NCBI RefSeq assembly: GCF_005844085.1
Contig: NZ_VCDI01000005.1
Location: 310,001-374,000 of the forward strand
From: Lichenicoccus roseus
Lineage (GTDB): Bacteria; Pseudomonadota; Alphaproteobacteria; Acetobacterales; Acetobacteraceae
Direction: 5' to 3'
DNA length: 64,000 bases
In this document: positions 57,625-64,000 of the stretch, piece after piece
Position numbering within the stretch: position 1 is the stretch's first letter
How the letters are laid out: every line of letters starts with the position of its first letter
Translations under genes and position numbers: made by a program
Notes under the pieces: generated by a model
The model's input: only the letters and a program-made list of their open reading frames with translations
Told to the model about the DNA's origin: nothing
Databases searched by the model: none

Positions 57625-58008
57625 ATGAACCGCCTCAAGACCCTCCAGATGGCCGCTCTCCTGTCAGCCATCGCGACCCTTGCGCTTGCTCAACAGCCTG
57701 ACTCCACGGCAAACGCGACTAGGCCGCTGACAACTGGGTCGACTGGCACTGCCAGCAACTCATCGAGAGCATTCAAGGCAGCTGACGACAAGATGATGAT
57801 GGACATGGATCACCCGATGAAGGGCAACGCGGACCAAGACTTTGTATTAGGAATGCTTCCGCACCATGCCGGGGCGGTGGCTATGGCAAAGGTTGAACTT
57901 GATTATGGGAAAGATCCCGAGATGCGGCGCCTCGCGCGGGGGATCATCGCAGCGCAGCAGAGGGAAATCGCCCAAATGCATGCATGGCAGGTGAGGCACT
58001 CTCATTAG
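57625..58008 (+). CDS. Exported DUF305-family protein, probable metal-binding
   Basis: ATG 57625 with AAGGA at 57612-57616 gives 127 residues. There is a signal peptide ([22 protein letters not shown]) and a DUF305 core with [21 protein letters not shown] and a late [11 protein letters not shown] helix. The His and Met residues ([10 protein letters not shown]) are typical of periplasmic copper-handling members. It lies 73 bp after copA and is probably co-transcribed. Confidence 0.83.
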   Translation: MNRLKTLQMAALLSAIATLALAQQPDSTANATRPLTTGSTGTASNSSRAFKAADDKMMMDMDHPMKGNADQDFVLGMLPHHAGAVAMAKVELDYGKDPEMRRLARGIIAAQQREIAQMHAWQVRHSH

Positions 58009-58458
58009 GGTGATTTGTTCCCGGGGCACATAGGTCGCGTCGGGGCAGTCCGTGAGAGCTTTAGGTTGCTTAGCCGAACCAGTAGTATCGGTGACGACCC
58101 TTTTGCCACGACACCATGAGCCGACAGGTGACGCCCATCGGCGTGAGGTGGTCGAACGCGCCACGGGAAGCAGCACGTGTCGACTAGGTCCTGCGGGTTC
58201 ATCTCGCGACGGCGCGGGAGAAGCGGAATAAGCAGAAGGAAATCGACCGATCGACACCTAGGCCGACAGTCGACCACTAGGTCCGAGATCACGACGCACC
58301 TGATGCGGAATTGTTGTCGAACTTCCAGCGCGCGACCTCCGGGCCCGACGATAAGGCACCGGCCCCCATTAGTTCGAGACTGAAGTGGCTAGGGGGTCTC
58401 TGTTCGCTAAGCGGCCCTCAGCAAGCTAGGGGCAGGAGGCCCTGCATCGCTTGCGGCG
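58009..58458. other. Gene-poor region after the copper genes
   Basis: About 450 bp with no supported gene or clear repeat. It is the right junction of the ars/cop block, next to the C-terminal helicase fragment. Confidence 0.4.
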
Positions 58459-58746
58459 ATGCAAGCTCGCTTCTTTGACTTTGACTACCTGCCAACCCTC
58501 CGGTCGATTATATTTGCAACCCTTCGCCAGAGAGGCCCACTTCGCAAAGATGTCCTTGTGCAGGTTATGTCACGCCAGCATGGGTTTGGTCGGGCCAGGA
58601 AGGACAACCGTGAGACGATGATAACTGCCGTCGTACCAGATCTAGATCGGACGACTGAGGAGGTTGGGGTTTTCGTATGGCCGCGAGGCTCGCCGCCAAG
58701 CAACCTGCTCCCCATTCCCAACTCCCATTCCCGACGAAGCGCTTGA
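58459..58746 (+). pseudogene. C-terminal (DUF3320-like) fragment of the large helicase
   Basis: The 95-residue frame has RSIIFATLRQRGPLRKDVLVQVMSRQHGFGRARKDNRETMITAVVP, then EEVGVFVWP. This is the pattern of the C-terminal DUF3320 domain of DUF4011-type helicases. The N-terminal remnant of the same family lies at 47.4-49.1 kb in the same orientation. The central helicase domains are missing. Confidence 0.6.
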
Positions 58747-59227
58747 CCAGACTTAAATTCTTTTCCAAGCGCTAGCCCGACTTGGCCTCGACGTGTTGCA
58801 TCGTAAGCTGTCGGCGGAAGACAGCTTGGTCACCTTGCGGACGGCGTGCAGAATGGCTCGCATGGGAGCGGCGACCAGGGCGCGCCTCGAGGCCGCCTAG
58901 GCGCATGCCCGGGACTAAGGGTGAAGCTGATGAGAAGCGTCGCCCAGGTCGACCAGCGGACGCAAAAGATCGCCCCGGCCCACTCGTCGCTCGATTTGTG
59001 ACGAAAGATGGCCAGCGCACGGTCAACCTCTTCATTACGTGGGACATGCGCGGCGGCTGAGATTGACGATAATGCAACGCCTCGCAGGTCATATCGACGG
59101 TTAGGCTGCGACTCCCTGGCGCCTTCCGAAGATATGCTTCAGTCAGCAATGCCGACGGATAGGTAGATCGAGCTTCTAAAACGTTGACGGCATTGCCAAA
59201 TTGGCAGTTGGTGTGCTGATTCCGCCT
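58747..59227. other. Region before the DUF2252 gene
   Basis: A plus-strand frame at 58782-59060 is open but has skewed composition, no ribosome site and no family. The rest carries no gene I can support. Confidence 0.35.
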
Positions 59228-60439
59228 ATGAAGCAGTCCACAGTGAGGCCATCCGAGCGTGCAGCCGTATTGGCCGCAGAACAGCATCGCAAGATGGCGC
59301 AGTCAGCCCATGCCTACGTCCGGGGGAGCACTGCCAGCTTCTACGAGTGGCTTGAGAGCTCGAGCGGTCGGGGGCTACCCGACGGTCCCTCCATCTGGGT
59401 CTGTGGAGACTGCCACGTCGGCAACATCGGCCCAGTCGCGAGCACCGATGGTGCCCTGGCCCTGCAGATCCGCGACTTCGATCAGACCGTCATTGGCAAT
59501 CCTGCACACGATCTGATCCGCCTCGGCTTGTCGCTGGCCATGGCGGCTCGCGGGTCGGACCTCCCAGGTGTCACAACAGCTCACATGCTAGAAAGAGTTG
59601 TCTCAGGATACCAGGCGGCGCTGCAGCCTGAGGCTCAGGGCGAAACACTGGACGACGCTCGCGCAATGCCGAAGCCCATTCGGCAGTTGATGCGCGACGC
59701 GGCTGGCCGGTCTTGGAGGCATCTCGCCGACGAGCGTATCGAAGGTGTCGAGCCGGTCATTCCCCTCGGACGGCGGTTCTGGCCACTGGATCGGACGGAG
59801 CGAGCGGCAGTCGACAATATTTTTGAGGAGCATGACCTTCAGCGCCTGGCGACATCGCTGCGCAAGCGTGACGATGACGCACCGGTCCGAGTGCTGGATG
59901 CCGCTTTCTGGAAGAAGGGGTGCAGCTCGCTTGGGCGCCTGCGTATTGCCGTTCTGGTCGCCATCGGCAGAGGCCAGGACGAGCGCCATTGCCTGATGGA
60001 CGTGAAGGAGGCCACCGCACCGGCAGCGCCTCGCGATATGATGGCGAAGATGCCGCAAGACAATGCCCGCCGGGTGGTGACCGGAGCTGGCAGCCTTTCA
60101 CCCTTCCTAGGCGGCCGGATGGTGGCCGCAAAGCTTCTGGGAAAGTCGGTCTTCGTTCGGGAGCTTTTGCCTCAGGACCTCAAATTGGAGATCGAGCATC
60201 TCAAGCAAGATGACGCCATCAGCATTGCAGGATTTCTCGCGCACATAGTCGGCCGTGCCCATGCCCGTCAGCTTGACGCCAAGCAATGCACTAAATGGCT
60301 GGCAGAAGTCGGCCGAGACCGGTTGGCGTCGTTAAATGCACCATCTTGGCTATGGAACAGCATTGTCGACCTGGTCGGTACCCACGAGGCCGCCTACCTC
60401 CACCACTGCCGCCAGTGGGCAATAGAGGACGCTACCTAA
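59228..60439 (+). CDS. DUF2252 family protein (kinase-like fold)
   Basis: I chose ATG 59228 (MKQSTVRPSERA), giving 403 residues; a frame from 59201 is also open. It carries CGDCHVGNIGPV and the QIRDFDQTVIGNPAHDL motif with acidic residues, typical of DUF2252 proteins, which have an APH-like kinase fold of unknown substrate. It is full length. A decayed piece of a close relative lies at 50.3 kb. Confidence 0.83.
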   Translation: MKQSTVRPSERAAVLAAEQHRKMAQSAHAYVRGSTASFYEWLESSSGRGLPDGPSIWVCGDCHVGNIGPVASTDGALALQIRDFDQTVIGNPAHDLIRLGLSLAMAARGSDLPGVTTAHMLERVVSGYQAALQPEAQGETLDDARAMPKPIRQLMRDAAGRSWRHLADERIEGVEPVIPLGRRFWPLDRTERAAVDNIFEEHDLQRLATSLRKRDDDAPVRVLDAAFWKKGCSSLGRLRIAVLVAIGRGQDERHCLMDVKEATAPAAPRDMMAKMPQDNARRVVTGAGSLSPFLGGRMVAAKLLGKSVFVRELLPQDLKLEIEHLKQDDAISIAGFLAHIVGRAHARQLDAKQCTKWLAEVGRDRLASLNAPSWLWNSIVDLVGTHEAAYLHHCRQWAIEDAT

Positions 60440-60548
60440 GTCGAGATGAGCGTTTGCGCTACCAGTCGGTCAACACTTCCTTTTACGACCATTGCCTCCA
60501 GAACTCGGAGCCTGATCCTACCTTACAGCGCTCAGCTGGAGAACGCCT

Positions 60549-60941
60549 ATGAGCAAGCCACCCGTCCGCGTGCTAGTCGCCGAAGATGAGCTTTTCATCC
60601 GTTTACTACTGGTAGAGGCTTTGGAGGAAGCAGGGTATGACATCCTGAAGGCCAAGGACGGCCTTGAAGCCCTCCAGCTTATCGAGCATCCAGATGGTGT
60701 TGAGCTCGTGGTCAGCGACATCAACATGCCTGGCGCCAGCGGTCTGGAGGTTGTCAGACACCTCCGCCAAATCCACCCCGACATCCCGGTGATCCTGGTG
60801 TCTGGACGCCATGAGCAATTGGGGGGGCCACCAGTCCCCAACCCACTCCGGAGGTTCCCCAAGCCCTTCCGACTGGCAGACGTCGTCAAGGCGGTCCAGG
60901 AGATGCTCGCGGAGAGGGACGAGGGTGATCGGGGGTTGTGA
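60549..60941 (+). CDS. Single-domain response regulator (CheY-like)
   Basis: The 130-residue receiver domain has the acidic pocket E12-D13, the phosphoacceptor D57 in VSDINMPG and a late K in the RFPKPF motif. There is no output domain. It lies 96 bp before a histidine kinase on the same strand, its probable partner. Confidence 0.88.
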   Translation: MSKPPVRVLVAEDELFIRLLLVEALEEAGYDILKAKDGLEALQLIEHPDGVELVVSDINMPGASGLEVVRHLRQIHPDIPVILVSGRHEQLGGPPVPNPLRRFPKPFRLADVVKAVQEMLAERDEGDRGL

Positions 60942-61037
60942 CTGAGCACGAGCCGCCGCGCTCCTCGGGACTTTACAAGAACCCGTGAACAGACGTCTGT
61001 TACCGACTCGCAATCTCGTCCAAACTGGAAGGAATAA

Positions 61038-62207
61038 ATGGAAGACCTTGGAGCCGACGTCGAGGCGATCAGCCGGATCAAGGCTGTTCCGACGCTTCTG
61101 AACGTCATCCACCAGACGACGGGCATGGGGTTTGTAGCTGTAGCAAGGGTGACCGAGGGTCGATGGGTCGCCTGTGGGGTGCTGGACGCTATCGACTTCG
61201 GACTGTCACCAGGCAGTGAGCTTCAGGTTCAAACCACCATCTGCGATGAGATCACGGACCACCGACAGCCGGTTATCATCAGCAACGTCCGGACCGACCG
61301 GACATACTGCCGACACCTGACGCCACAGACTTTTGGCTTTCAGAGCTACGTCTCGGTACCCATCGTCCTGCCGGACGGCGAGTTTTTCGGCACGCTCTGC
61401 GCCATCGACCCAAAGCCACGGTCACTCGATGAGCCCCATGTCTTAAGCATGTTTACACTTTTCGCCGACCTCATCGCTCAGCATCTGGATACAGGCCGCA
61501 AGATGGCGGCTTCCGAACGGGCCTTGGCGCAGGAGCGCGAGATGGCGCAGCTGCGCGAGGAGTTCATTGCTATCCTGGGGCATGATCTGCGCAATCCCCT
61601 GATGGCGGTTGATGCCGGAGCTTCGCTCATCTTGCGGCGTCCCGAACATGCGGCTGAAGTCATCGGATACATGAAGCGCAGCATTGCCCGCATGTCGGGA
61701 CTTATCGAGAACGTGACTGACTTTGCGCGTGGGCGTTTGGGCGGTGGCTTCCTCGTCAGCAAGACCGAGAACCTCCCATTGGAGCCAATGCTTTCGGGAG
61801 TCGTCCAGGAGCTCCAAAGCATTTATCCGTCAAGAGATATTGAGCTAACTCTCGATATTCAGCAGCCGGTCGCGTGCGACCATCTGAAGCTGTCTCAGCT
61901 CCTCTCCAACCTCCTTGGCAATGCCCTCACCCACGGTGATGCAGCCAGTCCTATTAAGGTAGACGCCAAGGCCACGAAAGGCATCTTCGAGCTTACGGTG
62001 ATAAACAACGGCGAGCGCATCCCGGAAGAAGATCAAGGAAAACTATTCTTGCCCTTCGTCCGGGGACAATCCAAAAGCGGAGCCGCGGACCAGGGCCTCG
62101 GGCTAAGCCTCTATATTTCCTTTCAGATTGCCAAGGCCCACGGAGGGTCTTTGACTGCTGCCTCAACTTCTGACGAGACAAGGTTTGCGTTCAGGATGCC
62201 AATTTAA
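61038..62207 (+). CDS. GAF-domain sensor histidine kinase
   Basis: The 389-residue soluble kinase has a GAF domain (about 20-150), a coiled linker, an H-box with H182 (GHDLRNPLMAV) and a HATPase_c domain with N-box NLLGNALTHG and the DQGLGLSLY motif. There are no transmembrane helices, so it senses a cytoplasmic signal. The receiver gene upstream is the likely target. Confidence 0.88.
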   Translation: MEDLGADVEAISRIKAVPTLLNVIHQTTGMGFVAVARVTEGRWVACGVLDAIDFGLSPGSELQVQTTICDEITDHRQPVIISNVRTDRTYCRHLTPQTFGFQSYVSVPIVLPDGEFFGTLCAIDPKPRSLDEPHVLSMFTLFADLIAQHLDTGRKMAASERALAQEREMAQLREEFIAILGHDLRNPLMAVDAGASLILRRPEHAAEVIGYMKRSIARMSGLIENVTDFARGRLGGGFLVSKTENLPLEPMLSGVVQELQSIYPSRDIELTLDIQQPVACDHLKLSQLLSNLLGNALTHGDAASPIKVDAKATKGIFELTVINNGERIPEEDQGKLFLPFVRGQSKSGAADQGLGLSLYISFQIAKAHGGSLTAASTSDETRFAFRMPI

Positions 62208-62354
62208 CAAATATAAGCTCGCTATTATCCAGCTCATTCACTGAAACAGACGTTAACTAAAGCTCGTGCACGGTATTAACGACACTATCTTGGGCGCCGA
62301 TGCGCAAACGCCGCTTCTCATTCCCCTAAGGTGAGAGACCGGGTATGATCACGA

Positions 62355-62774
62355 CATTTCAATATCGACTTTTTCGGGAAGCTGCTCGCAGCCAGAATGA
62401 CATTTCCGCTGTTCCCTGCCAAGGGTGGCAGTATCATCAATATCGGCTCGACGGTCAGCACACCTGCACCAGCAGACGCCGCCTTCTATGTCGGCACGAG
62501 GGGTTTGGTGGACTCGATCTTGAAGTCTATGGCTAAGGAATTCGCAGCCTGGAGGATCAGCGTAGACGGTGTGAACCCCAGCTTCGTTGTGGCTGAAGGA
62601 ACGCGCTCCGGTGGTCTGGCTGGGGGTCCGTTCGAGGAAACAGTTGTTGCGTTCACACCGCTAGGACGCACAGGCGAGCTTGAGGACATTGCCGCTGCGG
62701 TGGCTTCTCTCGCGTCACATGAGGCAAGTGGATCACAAGGGAATCCAGTCGTCCCGAGGGGAAGCGCTATGTAG
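62355..62774 (+). pseudogene. Truncated short-chain dehydrogenase
   Basis: The frame encodes GGSIINIGSTVSTPAPADAAFYVGTRGLVDS, then NPSFVVAEGTRSGG and PLGRTGELEDIAAAVASLAS. This is the C-terminal two-thirds of an SDR. The NADP-binding N-terminus is missing. The catalytic Tyr is kept, but the YxxxK lysine is Arg (YVGTR), so it is inactive. Confidence 0.75.
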
Positions 62775-62869
62775 CTTTCTTAAATCCCTGTTCCAGAGTC
62801 CGCCGTCGTCACCAGCCCCACCGGCGGCGGGAGGCATCACCATCACACCGGCTGGCAACCTGAAGGTGT

Positions 62870-64000
62870 TCACGATCGGGCGCCTGGCCGACCTACGAAA
62901 TATCCCTGGACGAGGTCAGCTCCTTCGCTCTGCAGGAAGGTAAGCTGACTTTCCGTCTCCACTCCTTCCGCGCAGGTCATCATACCCAGCTGATGTGCCA
63001 GACGTACTACCGACTGGATGACGACCTCGGCTCGGCTACTGATACCGACCGCTCGAACAAAAGCTCTATCGAGCTTGATAACGTCGAAGGGAAATTTCTC
63101 GACGTAGTTCAAGGACGAGTAGGCGGTCCCAAAGTCGTCGAGAGCGAGCTTTACGCCGAGCGTCTTAAGCTCGCGTAGCTCTCCGAGTGCTCGATGCGGA
63201 TCCCGGATAGGGACGTCCTCTGTAAGCTCGATGGTAAGCCGACGCGGATCCAAGCCCGTTCGGGCGCAAACCTCTTCGACCTCCCCTGCAATGCGACGAC
63301 TGCCTGCTCCAAACCAACGGCCAGAAATGTTGACGGCAATAGACCCGCAGTCATTCGCCTGTGCTACTTCGGCGCAGGCGGCGGTCAGGACGTAGCGGTC
63401 GATGTCCGTAATCAGGGCAGAACCTGCAGCAGCAGGTATGAAGCTGTCCGGCATCAGGACGCTGCCGTCACGGCGGGTCCACCGAACCAAAGCCTCATGA
63501 CCGACGATCCGCAAAGTTGGCGCTACTGCAATCGGCTGCCAATGTAGAAAAAGACCTCCTGCCCGCATATCTTTTCGGAGCTCGCTCAGCAGCTCCCGTC
63601 GCTGCCCAGAGCTGACTCGATGGCGCCGGATAATGTCCTCGACCTGCAAAGCCATTGCGCGCAGCGTCTGGATCTCGTTCGTGCTCATTGAGCCGGGAAC
63701 GTGATCCAATACGCTGAGAGCCCCCACCGGCTGGCCGTCGGGTAACCTGAGCGGCATCCCGGCGTAGAACCTCAAGGGGCCTTTCTCTGCCGTGACCAAG
63801 GGATTATCTGAGAAGCGCGCATCACGCGTCGCATCCTCGACAACCAACGGTTCGTTAGGCTGCAAAATAGCATAACTACAGAATGAGTTCTCGCGGGGGA
63901 TGCTGGAAGAACCGATGTTGACGCCAGCCTTGTTTAGCTGGCGTTCGGCAGTAATCAACGTGACGGCGGCGCTCGGGCGCTTGAACACGTCAGCTGCGAG
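62870..64000 (-). CDS. GAF-EAL cyclic-di-GMP phosphodiesterase (5' partial)
   Basis: The frame is open to the window edge; the first codon shown is not the start. The GAF domain (SAAVTLITAERQ to GALSVLD) is followed by an EAL domain with EALVRW (EAL motif), the D-D-F-G-T-A-Y-S-S-L loop and the L-x-x-L-G-V-K-L segment. The catalytic residues look complete. It hydrolyses c-di-GMP. A GTG at 63988 is likely internal. Confidence 0.85.
   Translation of the reverse strand, partial: LAADVFKRPSAAVTLITAERQLNKAGVNIGSSSIPRENSFCSYAILQPNEPLVVEDATRDARFSDNPLVTAEKGPLRFYAGMPLRLPDGQPVGALSVLDHVPGSMSTNEIQTLRAMALQVEDIIRRHRVSSGQRRELLSELRKDMRAGGLFLHWQPIAVAPTLRIVGHEALVRWTRRDGSVLMPDSFIPAAAGSALITDIDRYVLTAACAEVAQANDCGSIAVNISGRWFGAGSRRIAGEVEEVCARTGLDPRRLTIELTEDVPIRDPHRALGELRELKTLGVKLALDDFGTAYSSLNYVEKFPFDVIKLDRAFVRAVGISSRAEVVIQSVVRLAHQLGMMTCAEGVETESQLTFLQSEGADLVQGYFVGRPGARS

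Noticed and set aside
58782-59060. 92-codon frame near the helicase fragment
   Set aside because: Arg-rich composition, no start signal and no similarity I can recognise.

Overview
The window is a GC-rich alphaproteobacterial chromosome segment. The gene content best fits the Acetobacteraceae: a short HprK followed by rapZ, a mannose-type EIIA, HPr and EI; a trpB-trpA-accD-folC run; and a phage-shock operon. This assignment is inferred from gene order, not from a marker gene.

Positions 1-29,836 are dense, well-conserved core chromosome. In order: a gene tail and a DUF2975 membrane protein; a phage-shock locus (pspA-pspB-pspC plus a GxGD-repeat exported protein) divergent from pspF with a good sigma54 promoter between them; an XRE/PIN toxin-antitoxin pair; lolA, an aminotransferase and purH; a TonB-dependent receptor; a regulatory phosphotransferase relay (hprK, rapZ, EIIA, HPr, EI); a RidA-like protein; a zinc uptake operon (znuA-znuC-znuB) divergent from zur across a Zur box; a nucleoside hydrolase and a Gfo/Idh/MocA oxidoreductase; folC, accD, trpA, trpB; corA with a small exported protein; and rho.

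At 29,865, 28 bp after the rho stop codon, the composition and content change abruptly. Three spaced TGTC repeats look like a Tn7-like transposon end. An AbiE-like pair follows, then a complete tnsA-tnsB-tnsC-tniQ operon (33.2-38.4 kb). The layout mirrors Tn7 next to glmS, so rho is the likely attachment gene. No Cas genes are visible. The cargo includes a methyltransferase-HNH fusion with an orphan MbcA/ParS/Xre antitoxin-like gene, a soluble FtsH-like AAA+ protease with a small partner, and decayed IS3 and IS5 family transposases. It also holds a broken giant DUF4011/DUF3320 helicase whose N- and C-terminal remnants lie about 9 kb apart, with arsenic and copper resistance genes between them.

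Positions 50.7-53.8 kb hold arsR-arsI-arsC-acr3-arsH, with acr3 frameshifted. Positions 53.9-58.0 kb hold cueR, a membrane-protein pseudogene, copA and a DUF305 gene, with matching CueR-type operators upstream of cueR and copA. The last 5 kb holds a DUF2252 protein (with a decayed partial copy at 50.3 kb), a receiver protein, a GAF histidine kinase, a truncated dehydrogenase and an EAL phosphodiesterase running off the window. I did not find the distal transposon end or the gene that should follow rho, so the element may extend beyond the window.
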